A stretch of DNA of 64,000 bases from Paulinella micropora. Its lineage: Eukaryota > Cercozoa > Imbricatea > Euglyphida. Every line of letters starts with the position of its first letter. Positions within the stretch are counted from its first letter, which is position 1. Where the stretch lies: NCBI GenBank assembly GCA_009731375.1, contig BJOX01000098.1, forward strand, positions 891,498-955,497, given 5' to 3'. A model generated the notes under the pieces. The model ran no database searches. It was not told where the DNA came from and saw only the letters and a list, made by a program, of their open reading frames with translations. The translations under genes were made by a program, and so were the position numbers. Below are positions 12,014 through 23,440 of this stretch, in pieces.

Positions 12014-14206
12014 TCATTGGACTACCTCAAATCTGTTACCTGAGTCGGCATCAGTGTCGGTAGTGGTTGCGCCTGATGTCGCATAGGCCTGTGGTGCTGA
12101 GGAACTCGAGCTTGAGCTCGAGCCGTCTGCCCAGCCCCCATCTCTGTGGTACGGGCGCTCTGCGCTGCCGTATCCACCTCGGCCAACCCATCTTCCTCCT
12201 CCTCTACCTTGAAATACACCTCTTCCTCCTCCTCTTCTCACAAATCCTCTCTCCCCCCCGCGAGTGTATGTGCCTCGTGCGAAAGGGGCTCCTCCTCCTC
12301 GATTGATTCCTCTCCCTCCTCCTCTTCCTCGTGTTCCACCTCTTCCTCTACTTGCGGCTTCTATGGCTGCCGTCTTCTGATCATCTCTAGCGAAAAGAGA
12401 ATTGATCGCGTCAGCTAGTTCGTGGTCATGGTCCGCGACATCCTGTAATTTCCACCCCTGATCCTTGCGCAGTCGGCGCAGAACGGCGACGGTGTTGGTT
12501 TCGTCCGACCGTACGTTCTTGAGGAGTGTGTTTCGGATGCGGGTGTCCTCGACATCGTGGTTGTACGGGCATTTCTTATTTGTGTGTTTGAAGCATTGTG
12601 CCCGTGCCCACCAACGAATACAAGGTGTGTTAGCTTCACGACTGTTCTCTCTTGGTCGCTTTCCTAGAGATCGTTGCGTATGTGCGGCTTGCGGTTGAGC
12701 AGAAGCCGATGCAGAACCGATCAAGGATGCTGTCTGGCTGTCGAGCCTCTGACAAGCGGTCATTACTTCGGTCCACAACATTTTTGGGCTCACGGCCTTA
12801 GTCGTGGCCTCAAAGACGCTCATCTCCAAAAAGTTCAAGTGCTTTACCTTGTCGAAGGTTTTGCAGTCTTGCATGAGCAGTGTGAGCTTATTTTTGTTGT
12901 AGACGTGCAAAGCACTGAGGAAATATAGGAGTATGGCTTTGTGGTTATAAAAGAGAGTGTACTGGGTGCCCACATTTGTTAAGACAGATGCAAGCTGAGT
13001 GACAGACTGCAACTGCTCCGATACTAAGTCGAAAATTTCAAACCCAATCAATGTGCCAGTGCACAAGTGTTGGTATCCACTTGCCTTAAAGTATCGAATG
13101 AGGGCAGCAATGGCCAGAGTACAACTCATCTCTGCATGTCCACCTTTCCTTGCTAGCTCCTCCTCTCCTCTGTACTTCTCGTAAGTTATACGATCAAAAC
13201 CAGCTCCAAGGAGGGATCGATCACAGAGATGTTCTAGGACTTCATACTCCTGCTCCACCTCACACTGGTTTTGCTGGAAGCATCTGTCCATCTCATTGAG
13301 CTTAGTCATGAGGGTCTTCTCTGTGTCAGCCTCATTGGCAGTGATAGCATAGAGCTTAAGGCCCCCTCCCCCAATTTTGATTTTAGCTAGGGCTGCCTGC
13401 AGCGCCTGCTTTTTCTTCTGGGAGTCAGTCAAGTTAATTACTGTCCCTCCCCCTTGGGGTCCTCCTCCTGTGGGTCCTCCTCCTGCTTTCTTGGGAGCTG
13501 GGTTAGATGTGGTAGGTGGAGCCGTTGGCTGTGGAGCCACCCGTGCTACTGCCATTGCCACAGCTATCTTCTCCTTCTGCTCCTTCTCCTCTTTCTGTCT
13601 CGTCTCTTCTTCTTTCACCTGTCGTGCTAGATGAGTCACGAACTGTGCAAGCCCTGTGGCACTAGAGAGGAAGTGTGCCTTTTCTCTCATGGAAGACTTA
13701 TCAGCTCTGTTATTATTTGGGATTGTTGTGAGAGGGCCTTTAATGAGAGTGTGATTCTTCGTGTGGGCCCATTGTTTCCATGTTGGTTTTTGCTCCTTCC
13801 CCTCAAAGAGGCCCTTATGGAGTTGTGTGAGGCGTTCAAGCACCTGACAAGACTGGTCAACCTCCTCGTAAACAGGATGTTGCCTTGTGTTGTCTTTCAG
13901 TGCTTTGTACATTTCGTTGTAAGCCCGTGTGAAGGCAGTTACAAAAGCCTCAAGGGCAAACTCAATGCCACTTTGGTTTCTACCTTCGAACTTTCTTTCT
14001 AGATCTTGATATCAGTGGGGACACCACAGACAGACAGCCATGCTGCAGTTGTGCGTTTATTTTTCCACTGTATGATTGTGCGTTCATGAAATTCCGCAAC
14101 GAGCACAGCAGCGTAGAGTGTTGCAGATATGTCGTATATGTCGCACAGTGTAAGAGTGTCGCCATACTTGATATCCTGCAATGGCACTCTTTCGTGCTCA
14201 AACCTC
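12014..14206 (-). pseudogene. gag: gag fragment, copy C
   Basis: It is open for 632 codons from about 13912 to the UGA at 12014-12016, with a K/E-rich helix, a Pro/Gly linker, the conserved central region, the CCCH finger and the RGG tail. A one-base change near 14003 (GATCTTGAT against GATTCTTGAT in copy D) breaks the upstream frame. It lacks the acidic N-terminus present in copy D. Confidence 0.85.
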
Positions 14207-14216
14207 NNNNNNNNNN
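14207..14216. other. 10-N assembly gap
   Basis: Ten N between two gag segments that overlap in content: the left part ends in the gag N-terminal half and the right part restarts in the gag C-terminal half. Confidence 0.95.
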
Positions 14217-16519
14217 CCACCTCTTCCTCTACTTGCGGCTTCTATGGCTGCCGTCTTCTGATCATCTCTAGCGAAAAAAAAATTGATCGCGTCAGCTAGT
14301 TCGTGGTCATGGTCCGCGACATCCTGTAATTTCCACCCCTGATCCTTGCGCAGTCGGCGCAGAACGGCGACAGTGTTGGTTTCGTCCGACCGTACGTTCT
14401 TGAGGAGTGTGTTTCGGATGCGGGTGTCCTCGACATCGTGGTTGTGCGGGCATTTCTTATTTGTGTGTTTGAAGCATTGTGCCCGTGCCCACCAACGAAT
14501 ACAAGGTGTGTTAGCTTCACGACTGTTCTCTCTTGGTCGTTTTCCTAGAGATCGTTGCGTATGTGCGGCTTGCGGTGGAGCAGAAGCCGATGCAGAACCG
14601 ATCAAGGATGCTGTCTGGCTGTCGAGCCTCTGACAAGCGGTCATTACTTCGGTCCACAACATTTTTGGGCTCACGGCCTTAGTCGTGGCCTCAAAGACGC
14701 TCATCTCCAAAAAGTTCAAGTGCTTTACCTTGTCGAAGGTTTTGCAGTCTTGCATGAGCAGTGTGAGCTTATTTTTGTTGTAGACGTGCAAAGCACTGAG
14801 GAAATATAGGAGTATGGCTTTGTGGTTATAAAAGAGAGTGTACTGGGTGCCCACATTTGTTAAGACAGATGCAAGCTGAGTGACAGACTGCAACTGCTCC
14901 GATACTAAGTCGAAAATTTCAAACCCAATCAATGTGCCAGTGCACAAGTGTTGGTATCCACTTGCCTTAAAGTATCGAATGAGGGCAGCAATGGCCAGAG
15001 TACAACTCATCTCTGCATGTCCACCTTTCCTTGCTAGCTCCTCCTCTCCTCTGTACTTCTCGTAAGTTATACGATCAAAACCAGCTCCAAGGAGGGATCG
15101 ATCACAGAGATGTTCTAGGACTTCATACTCCTGCTCCACCTCACACTGGTTTTGCTGGAAGCATCTGTCCATCTCATTGAGCTTAGTCATGAGGGTCTTC
15201 TCTGTGTCAGCCTCATTGGCAGTGATAGCATAGAGCTTAAGGCCCCCTCCCCCAATTTTGATTTTAGCTAGGGCTGCCTGCAGCGCCTGCTTTTTCTTCT
15301 GGGAGTCAGTCAAGTTAATTACTGTCCCTCCCCCTTGGGGTCCTCCTCCTGTGGGTCCTCCTCCTGCTTTCTTGGGAGCTGGGTTAGATGTGGTAGGTGG
15401 AGCCGTTGGCTGTGGAGCCACCCGTGCTACTGCCATTGCCACAGCTATCTTCTCCTTCTGCTCCTTCTCCTCTTTCTGTCTCGTCTCTTCTTCTTTCACC
15501 TGTCGTGCTAGATGAGTCACGAACTGTGCAAGCCCTGTGGCACTAGAGAGGAAGTGTGCCTTTTCTCTCATGGAAGACTTATCAGCTCTGTTATTATTTG
15601 GGATTGTTGTGAGAGGGCCTTTAATGAGAGTGTGATTCTTCGTGTGGGCCCATTGTTTCCATGTTGGTTTTTGCTCCTTCCCCTCAAAGAGGCCCTTATG
15701 GAGTTGTGTGAGGCGTTCAAGCACCTGACAAGACTGGTCAACCTCCTCGTAAACAGGATGTTGCCTTGTGTTGTCTTTCAGTGCTTTGTACATTTCGTTG
15801 TAAGCCCGTGTGAAGGCAGTTACAAAAGCCTCAAGGGCAAACTCAATGCCACTTTGGTTTCTACCTTCGAACTTTCTTTCTAGATTCTTGATATCAGTGG
15901 GGACACCACAGACAGACAGCCATGCTGCAGTTGTGCGTTTATTTTTCCACTGTATGTTTGTGCGTTCATAAAATTCCGCAACGAGCACAGCAGCGTAGAG
16001 TGTTGCAGATATGTCGTATATGTCGCACAGTGTAAGAGTGTCGCCATACTTGATATCCTGCAATGGCACTCTTTCGTGCTCAAACCTCACTTTGTTGAAG
16101 AGAGGCTTCGCAAGGCCGGGAATTTCGATCAGGAGGTTGCTTTGACCTTGTCCTGGTCTATTCCTTTTCTCGTAAGGAATGTAGATGTGTGTTTTATAAT
16201 AGGTTGGGTAGTTAAGGAAGAAGGACTCTTCATCATCATATGTAGCCAACTGTTCCCATGTATTTGGGATATTCTGGCCAACATCCTCCATCTCTCTCTC
16301 TGCCTCTGTCAGTGGAGAGCCTCCAGTCTGACCTGCACTCGCTTCTTGTGCATTACCCCCCCCTGTCGACTCTACATCGGCTGTATACGTATACTCCTCT
16401 CTCTCCTCTCCATCTCTATCCCCCCTCTCTTCTGAGTACTGAGTCTCCTGCTCCTCTCCTCCCTCACTAGGACCATAATCAGTTGGTGTCACACCAGCCT
16501 GCTCATTCTCGTCTTCCAT
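14217..16519 (-). CDS. gag: gag of retrotransposon 1, N-terminal and central part (cut by the gap)
   Basis: This is the only gag copy here with its own start, ATG at 16519, downstream of the LTR and leader. The protein opens with an acidic Glu/Gly/Thr-rich stretch, then a globular region, a Lys/Glu-rich helix, a Pro/Gly-rich linker, a conserved region of about 200 residues shared with the Gag of element 2, and a CCCH zinc finger near the cut. By family it should form the particle and bind the RNA. It is open until the N gap. The true C-terminus is represented by copies A-C. Confidence 0.88.
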
Positions 16520-16544
16520 CTTATGTTATGAGAGTCACGTCTGC

Positions 16545-16575
<31 letters not shown>

Positions 16576-17161
16576 TTCCTCTGTTATTCTTATCACTCTA
16601 TGCAACCTTCTTCTCCTTCTTCCTTTTCTCTGTTGAAATAGTTATGGGGCGTCAGGCCCTACACAGAGATAACGATAGTTTGGTCAAAAGAGCTGTTTTG
16701 TAAAAGTCAGTCTGTCGTCGGACAGTGCTTCGATATTTGTCTTGCTCTTGTGTGAGAGATGTGTAATCTCCTCTGGTTTCTGCAGAGAAAATGCAAGGAA
16801 AATGGTTCAGAACAGAGAGTGGGAGTGCTTTGCTCGTTTTTCCTCTGTCTGTGTGTTTGTCTGATGTTTGTTTCGCACTTGTCCTACTTGGCTTTATGCA
16901 AGCAGCAAGAGGGAGTGGAGTAGGTGTGGTCTGGTATTTTGTAGAAGAGCACACAGAAACCAAATGTGCACAAGGGCTAAAGGTTATGCCAGCTTGTGAC
17001 AAATTGATTGCTTGTTTGTAAGTTTTTTGTTTGAGGATGAGTAGGAGTGTTTGTTTTCGTCTGATGTCTGTGCGACAGATCAGCGAAAAATAAATTTGTG
17101 CTTATCTGATGTCTGTACGACAGATCAGAAAAGAAATCAGCCTTTAGCTATGGACTCCAAA
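16520..17161 (-). other. 5' leader and primer-binding region of retrotransposon 1
   Basis: Untranslated leader between the 5' LTR and the gag ATG. Directly inside the LTR the minus strand reads TTTGGAGTCC, a TGG-starting candidate primer-binding site similar to TTGGAGTCACC in element 2. A long T-rich run lies at about 16541-16577. No gene is seen. Confidence 0.65.
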
Positions 17162-17377
17162 TGTACTATCCCCAACGATAGCTCAATGGAAGAGTAAGTC
17201 GGTAATATAACCAAACACAGTCCTCAAAAAGATAATGATGTCTCGTTATATTAGCTCAGTGACGCAAAGACAAAAAGCCGCCAAAAGACCAGGATCAAAT
17301 TGGCATTTCAGACGTGTCCGGCCAGACGAAATCTATAAATAAGTTTTTTACCGGATAATTCGGGGGTGATGTCCACA
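17162..17377 (-). repeat. 5' LTR of retrotransposon 1
   Basis: 216 bp matching 541-757. The four bases outside it, TCAA, repeat those outside the other LTR. Confidence 0.93.
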
Positions 17378-18266
17378 TCAATGAAGGATGGACATATAAT
17401 TAACCAATACTATTAATGAACAGACGACGAACAAATACTCTACGAATACACTCACGAACACTGAACGAATACAAGACGAAAAGTAGACGAACTGAATACT
17501 GAACTTATACTCAACTGATATTACACGAATACTAAATACTGAACGACCGCTGAATGAATATTGTAGAAACACCGTGCTATGTTAACAAATAAATACAAAA
17601 CAAGTACTGAACGAATACAGAACAAACTTGAATGAATTTACATTTTTGAACGAATGATAAATGAACAATGACATACAACTAAACGACCAGGGAACGAATC
17701 AAATACTGAACAGATAGTTATATTGAACTAGTACTGAACGGATAGGAGCACTGAACGAATGCTTGACCCATCATGTTGTAAATCTCAATGAATATAATAT
17801 TACAACAAGTATGAGTTAAATACTGAACGAGCTCAAATATTGAATAAATACAAATAAATGATGAACAAATACTAAATGAACATAATAAATACTAATTAAT
17901 ATTAGGCCAATGCTGAACGAATACTGAACGAACACTGAAAGAAAAATACACTCTAAACAAATACTGAACGAATACTAGTATCACTGAATTAATTAGTCAA
18001 TACATATCAAACAGATACTGAATTAATACCTAGCATATAATGATACTTGAATAGATACTGAATACATTTTGAAGGAATATTCAACAAATACTAGCTGAAC
18101 ACTGAACAAATACATTCAAACGAATACAAAAACAATTATTTAACTAATGCTGCAGCTGAACAAAAAGTGAATAAATCTGGACTAATAGTGAACAAATACT
18201 GGAAAAATACTTCAAAAATATTGAACGAACACTGAATGAATACTGAATGAATACTGAATGAATACT
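17378..18266. repeat. Degenerate minisatellite (GAACGAATACT-like)
   Basis: About 890 bp made of imperfect repeats of words such as ACTGAACGAAT and ACTGAATGAAT. It hosts retrotransposon 1 on one side and the nested transposon at 18267 on the other, and resumes at 30695. No gene is seen. Confidence 0.8.
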
Positions 18267-18316
18267 GTTTAAGTGCATGCTATTGCCAATTGGTAATTTC
18301 TGTTACCAATTGGCAA
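18267..18316. repeat. Left TIR and adjacent palindrome
   Basis: The 14-bp TIR is followed by TTGCCAATTGGTAA, a 6-base loop, and its inverted copy. Confidence 0.75.
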
Positions 18317-19846
18317 CGTTTTCCGTAACACTTTTTTGAATTATTTTGCAGTTTCTGGGCTCAATAAAGCACAATTGATGATAATCCGGTCTACAAGTGA
18401 GAAAAATGCACTTGACTGAGCCACCCTATTTTGGGGATTTTTGCATTTTCTGAAAAAGTATGGAGGTAGGAAGCTGTGTTTCTGTTCTTTTTTTTTAAGT
18501 ACTGGCAGCGTGGGTTTACAAAGAAAATAGTGGAAAGTAACATCAATATAATTTGGTTCATGTTTTCATGAAAAAAGATATTGAAACAGCTACTTCTATG
18601 TGTATCGTCTTTCCAATTATAGATAATTTTATTTTTATTACAAGTGAATATTATTTGGTTGGAGAAGAGCATGCAGTGAATAGTTTTTGGTTTTTGTTTG
18701 ACAAAGCGCATGCAAAATACATAGAGATTAGATATTTCTGTTCAGATAGACAAGACACCTTAGCAAACGAAGACAGAAAGGATGTGGGAGGAGCACAGTT
18801 CTGTTTTCGTTAATTCTGAAGGTAGAAACGCGTGACTCCTAACAGTTTACATTACACAAACGCTTCCTTCTGTCACATTAATATTTGTATATACACATGC
18901 GCCCATAGGTAAGAAAGCATAGGAAAGAGATGATGAAAAAAGAGCAGTATGATTGTGTGCACACAGCTCGAATAGAAACAGAATACAGAAAAACTTGTAT
19001 TTGTCACAACATAAAGCAATTTATGTCATTCATAACCCCCACACTTTTTTGTTGCTTTGCCAGCTAACCTTGAATTCTGTGTGTGAAGCCTATGTGATCT
19101 GTCTCGCTGGTTTCATATGTTGTTGTGTATGTGCAGAGAATTCAAGCAGACAGTGCACGCATTTCGTGTGTTTTTGTGCAATCCATTTTTCTGTGTTTTG
19201 TGTGTTTTTGCTGTTATGAATTATTTCACATGTTGTCACAAGCTTGTACGTCCACCACCCATGCATTTGTGTGTGTGTGCGTCTTTTATCACATCACATG
19301 TGCATGACACACTGAGAATAGAGAGAAATATATTTAAGAAAATCATGTTTGAGAAAATAAAATCAAGAAAATAACAGAGCAACTTGCTTTTTTCTCATTA
19401 CATAATCACTGTGTACATGTGCTCTGTTCTATTTCCAGCTTGCAACATTGCTACGTGTTTGCCTGCCCAATTCCACACTCATGTTACCCTTGCTGTGTAC
19501 ACAAACATGTTTTGTTTGCTGACCAACGATATTTTTTCTTGTGTTTTGCTCCCCTTTTCCACATACTTTGTACTACTTATTGATGATGTTATCATGCATG
19601 TTTACTTTTTATATTTCGTTTGTGCTTGCAATCACCCTCGAGATTGCTAAATATGTTTGCATGTTCACCGCTTCACATTCTATTTCTGACATATACGGTT
19701 TTATTTGACAAAAACAAGTAATGTAAAATTGCTTTGTGAAGCACATGGTTTTGTTTTCGTTTTTTGAATTTCTTTACATTTTCGAAAAACCAAATAATGT
19801 TTGTTTTTGTTTTTGTTGTCGTCCGTGTCAACTCACAACATCATGG
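18317..19846. other. Transposon interior, no recognisable gene
   Basis: AT-rich sequence with only short open frames (the longest about 106 codons, minus strand 18391-18711). None has a motif or composition I can support as a gene. Confidence 0.5.
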
Positions 19847-20093
19847 TGTAGGCATCACCCCCCAGATAGCCGGTAAAAAGTACTCTTTTTCTGGTGTCAG
19901 GTGCACCTAGTTTTTTCCCATTATTTTCAATGTAGTTTGGCCGGATTTGACCTAATGCCATTTTAACCTTGGTCTGTTGCCGTTTTCTTTTCGGCTTCAC
20001 TGAGCTAATATAACGAGACATCATTCTCTTTTGGGGATTTGTGTCTGGTTTTATTACCGACTTTTTATTGAGCTATCTTCGGGGATTGTAACA
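19847..20093 (+). repeat. 5' LTR of retrotransposon 2
   Basis: Starts TGTAGGCATC and ends GATTGTAACA. Identical to 29984-30230 except for one T/G difference near 20050. It shares the block GAGCTAATATAACGAGACAT with the LTR of element 1. Confidence 0.95.
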
Positions 20094-20854
20094 TTGGAGT
20101 CACCAGCACAAGGCTGGTTTCTTTTCTGGCTTGTTTTTGGAACAGCAGAAAGAAAAATTGGACAGACCTATCTCTTCTGAGTAGGTGTTCCAAAAAACAA
20201 ATACTCCAGCACATCCCCACACAGCTCTTTTTGCAAAACTAGACGTCTAGGCGTTTGTGAGTAGGTGTCTCAGTACCCTCTCCACAGCCTGTATCTGTGT
20301 CCTCACAAGGAGGCCAGACACCAGACCTCGTAGCTGTTCTTTTGTTCTCTCTTGAGACAGAGACAGAGTAGGTCAACAGACGTACAAACAAACACTCACA
20401 GTTACAAACAAACTTGAAGGACACGAGCGTAGTACTCTACCTTTCAAGTCTGTGCACTTTGTTGCCTCTCAAACCACACACATCAGAGTATTTTTGCAAA
20501 TCTCTGACTGTCTTTCGACAATAGGTCTGAACAAGTGTCAGACGACAAGTCGACTTCTCAAGGAGTGCTTCTCTAGCCTCTTTGACATTATCTGTACATA
20601 GGTCCTCGTACCTCATAACAGATACAACAACAAAAAGAGAAAAAGAAAAGAGGAGTGGAGAAGGAGATCAAATTTTCAGAGAAAGTCGTACAGATTACTT
20701 CTTTTTCACAAAAAAAAAACACATAAGACATAGAGGTGAGACGCTCTCTCTCTATACTGTCTTTTCGTTTTTTCTCTCTATTCGTTCCTCATAGACGAAC
20801 AGAGCAATTACTGGGTAGAAACAACTCTGTCTCATCCGTATTCCTTCAGCATCC
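20094..20854 (+). other. 5' leader and primer-binding region of retrotransposon 2
   Basis: TTGGAGTCACCAGC follows the LTR; a TGG start is expected for pairing with a tRNA CCA end. The rest is untranslated leader with several GTCTGTGT-like words also present in the element 1 leader. Confidence 0.65.
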
Positions 20855-23365
20855 ATGTCTACTAGGTCTGAAGACTGGCAGGAAGGAGGGGGGGAGAGTG
20901 AGCGAACCCCAGGAAACGAAGAGGAGTTCGTTGACTCTCATGCAGAAGGAGGAGATCTGGCACCTTCCTTTGACACAGGAGGAGCAGAGAATCAATTTTT
21001 TACTGCGCCTTCCTTTGACACAGGAGGAGCAGAGGAAGTCGAGGAGGAGCAGAAGGGAGGAGAGGAAGCGAGGTTTGTGGCCGAATATGGCAAACTAAGT
21101 AAGAAGGAGTTTGAGGAGAAGAAAGGGAAGGATGAGGCCTATAAATGGCTATACATTCCCCAAGAAATGCGATGGGGACAACCCTTGAAGAAGGAGGACA
21201 TCTGTTACCCTCTCCCAAGGCAAGCTCTGCCTCTGGCAGAATTCCTCAGAGACGACGGTGCACAGTTACAGGTGCAACATGTCTCATTTGGGGACAATAT
21301 GTCTTTACTGGAGCTACTCGACCTCTCATGGACAGTGTTTGAGTGTGCTATACTCTTTGAGTACCAGACTGGAAAGACTGTGCTGCCATGGAACACAAGA
21401 GCACTGGCTAGGTTGCTCGATCCTGGTCAGGACATTGATTCAATAAAGAGAGTGGAAAAGGAGTTTAAGTTCAGGAATCCAAAAGGACAGATCAATGTCA
21501 TGGATGTGTCTCTGAAACTTATGGAGGCCAAGTTAGTGGACCTGGGTAAACTCCAACACACCCAGTTTGGCAGGGACCTTCACCCGGCCCTGAGGGAAAT
21601 AGAAGGCGAAGCTGGAGGGGTGACGAGGATGAAGAAGCTGCATGCGGCCTTGGTGAAGGATGACGCATGGAAGAGGTGGGTCTTCACGAAGGATCATACG
21701 ATCTTGGAGGGGACGGCCGCACCACCCCCCACCAATAAAGCGGGAGAGAAGGAGTTGGCGGAGAAGGCCTTGTTCCTTCGGAAGGCAGCTGAGATCCTGT
21801 CTTTTTTTCATCATGCCCAAGAGCTGTATATCAAAGAGCTAGCGGCTGAGAAAGAAAAGAAGGAGATGGAGGCAAAGATTGCATTAGCCAAGGCGGCGGG
21901 AACAAAGGGACCGAAATATTCCTCTGGATCTTATATGGCTCCCTCGGGCCGCTCCGCCCCGTCAGCCCACACAGCCCCTTCGGCCCCTGCGACTAGCTCA
22001 GCGCCTACCACTGTTATTGTCAACAGTAATGACAAAAAGGACAGACAGGCTATCATACAGGCCTTCCAAAAATATACAAAGTCCGATGCCACTGCTCTGA
22101 CGCTGTATGCAGAGACAGCGAGTCAGAAGGACACGGATGCGAACCTTCGAGACAAGCTCAGAAGAATTGATGCTTGTATGAAGCAGCATCCAACGGACGA
22201 AACACAGGAGTATGAGGCGTTGTACACCTTGTTGGACCCATCAATCATCACACAAGGGTTTGATGTTGGGGAGTACAAGGCGATGAGAGCGGTAGAGGTG
22301 GCGGCTAGGAGAGCAGCCTCAGACCTGCAATGCACGGTGCCAGTTGCCGTCCTCTTGCAATACTTTAAAACTCATGGGTATCAGCACCTGTGCACTGGTA
22401 CTTTGATTGGGTTTGAGATTTTTCAAGAGGTGAACGAAGGGCTGGGCATTGGCACGAGGTTGGCAGCGATCCTCACTGAGGTCAGCGCCAAGTACGGGCT
22501 CTTTTATAGCCGGAAGTCTATCATTTTGTACTTCCTGAGTGCTTTGTGTACACGACACCCGAGCAAGCTCACAAGGATCATACAGTCCTGTCCAACCTTC
22601 ACGGCGGTGAAGACGTCGGATTTTTTAGAAACGAATATATACGAGAGGACTGTAGCGGCTACTCCGCCGGGCGACCTGTTCAAGGAGGTGCTCGACGCGT
22701 GTTCCGAATTGGACACGGCCACCGAGTCATTCTCCAGTGCCGCGACACAGGGGGTTGGAGGTGCTCAAGCAGCACATGCAACTCGAACGGCAGGTCTCAA
22801 GAGGGGGAGAGATGAGCCGACGCCGTGCTACCGCTATTTTTCATACATGGCGTGTAAGCATGAGGCACAGAAAGGAGTAGGCAATTGCCTCTTCAGCCAC
22901 GACTCTCTTGATGATAGGCAGCGAAATCTTTTCCTTAGAGAGCTCGAAGGCATGAAAAAGACCATGTACGCCATGTACAAGAAGGAGTTGGAGGAGGGGA
23001 GGTGGAATGCGAATATGGTCTCGGATGCGGAGTTCCGGGAGGCCATCATTTACTTCCTTGACAGAATGAAGAGAAGGGAGAAGAGAGAGACATCGGGCCG
23101 ATCAAAGGCGCCGACTAGAGGAGGAGGAGAGACGAGAGGATCGTCACGAGGGTCCCGAGGGACACCAAGAGGGGCGGCACCACGAGGACGAGGCTTTCGT
23201 GGAAGGGGAGGACGGACCCCAGCGCGCCCTCCCAGAGGACACGGATACTGGAGTTATAGCACCAGTTCCAGCTCCAACTACCCCCAGCAAGCTTATACCG
23301 CTACGGAGGGGGGACGTCAAGACGAAGACACCGGCTCAGGTGAGCGTGTTGTCGTCGTAGACTGA
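20855..23365 (+). CDS. gag: Gag polyprotein of retrotransposon 2
   Basis: 836 residues from the ATG after the leader to UGA 23363-23365. The order is an acidic Gly/Glu-rich N-terminus with a repeated PSFDTGGAE motif, a largely helical central region, a Lys/Glu-rich helix, an Ala/Pro/Ser linker, a conserved C-terminal region of about 200 residues, a CCCH zinc finger starting at Cys 658 (C-x8-C-x10-C-x3-H), then a tail rich in RGG, RGRG and serine. Known Ty3 Gags usually carry a CCHC knuckle, so the CCCH finger plus RGG tail is the likely RNA-binding part here. It should assemble the cytoplasmic particle. Pol follows in the same frame. Confidence 0.92.
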   Translation: MSTRSEDWQEGGGESERTPGNEEEFVDSHAEGGDLAPSFDTGGAENQFFTAPSFDTGGAEEVEEEQKGGEEARFVAEYGKLSKKEFEEKKGKDEAYKWLYIPQEMRWGQPLKKEDICYPLPRQALPLAEFLRDDGAQLQVQHVSFGDNMSLLELLDLSWTVFECAILFEYQTGKTVLPWNTRALARLLDPGQDIDSIKRVEKEFKFRNPKGQINVMDVSLKLMEAKLVDLGKLQHTQFGRDLHPALREIEGEAGGVTRMKKLHAALVKDDAWKRWVFTKDHTILEGTAAPPPTNKAGEKELAEKALFLRKAAEILSFFHHAQELYIKELAAEKEKKEMEAKIALAKAAGTKGPKYSSGSYMAPSGRSAPSAHTAPSAPATSSAPTTVIVNSNDKKDRQAIIQAFQKYTKSDATALTLYAETASQKDTDANLRDKLRRIDACMKQHPTDETQEYEALYTLLDPSIITQGFDVGEYKAMRAVEVAARRAASDLQCTVPVAVLLQYFKTHGYQHLCTGTLIGFEIFQEVNEGLGIGTRLAAILTEVSAKYGLFYSRKSIILYFLSALCTRHPSKLTRIIQSCPTFTAVKTSDFLETNIYERTVAATPPGDLFKEVLDACSELDTATESFSSAATQGVGGAQAAHATRTAGLKRGRDEPTPCYRYFSYMACKHEAQKGVGNCLFSHDSLDDRQRNLFLRELEGMKKTMYAMYKKELEEGRWNANMVSDAEFREAIIYFLDRMKRREKRETSGRSKAPTRGGGETRGSSRGSRGTPRGAAPRGRGFRGRGGRTPARPPRGHGYWSYSTSSSSNYPQQAYTATEGGRQDEDTGSGERVVVVD
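23363..23365 (+). promoter_or_regulatory. Leaky UGA-CGG stop between gag and pol (element 2)
   Basis: Gag ends GAC-UGA-CGG and no other stop occurs in this frame up to the pol ATG at 23441 and beyond. UGA-CGG is a known readthrough context of plant RNA viruses. The same gene order and frame relation, with UGA-CUA, occur in element 1. Confidence 0.72.
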
Positions 23366-23440
23366 CGGGAGGAGAAGAGAGAGGAAAAGAAGAGAGAGAA
23401 GGAGATAAAAACTGTTCTTTTTAATCCGACAGTCACAGTT

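Larger units (their letters stand above)
541..17377 (-). mobile_element. Ty3/Gypsy LTR retrotransposon 1 (decayed, with assembly duplications)
   Basis: Paired LTRs (541-757 and 17162-17377) begin TG and end CA and are flanked by TCAA on both sides (537-540 and 17378-17381), a 4-bp target duplication. The internal region reads gag then pol on the minus strand, with domain order protease, RT, RNase H, integrase, which defines Ty3/Gypsy. Three 10-N gaps (8723, 11332, 14207) bound repeated copies of the gag/5'-pol part. Position 8722 corresponds to 15251, so dropping the surplus gives about 10.3 kb, close to the 10,384 bp of element 2. Pol has two frameshifts and a nonsense codon, so this copy is not autonomous. 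Confidence 0.93.

Noticed and set aside
18391-18813. Transposase gene in the TIR transposon
   Set aside because: The short frames have no DDE motif or helix-turn-helix pattern that I can see.
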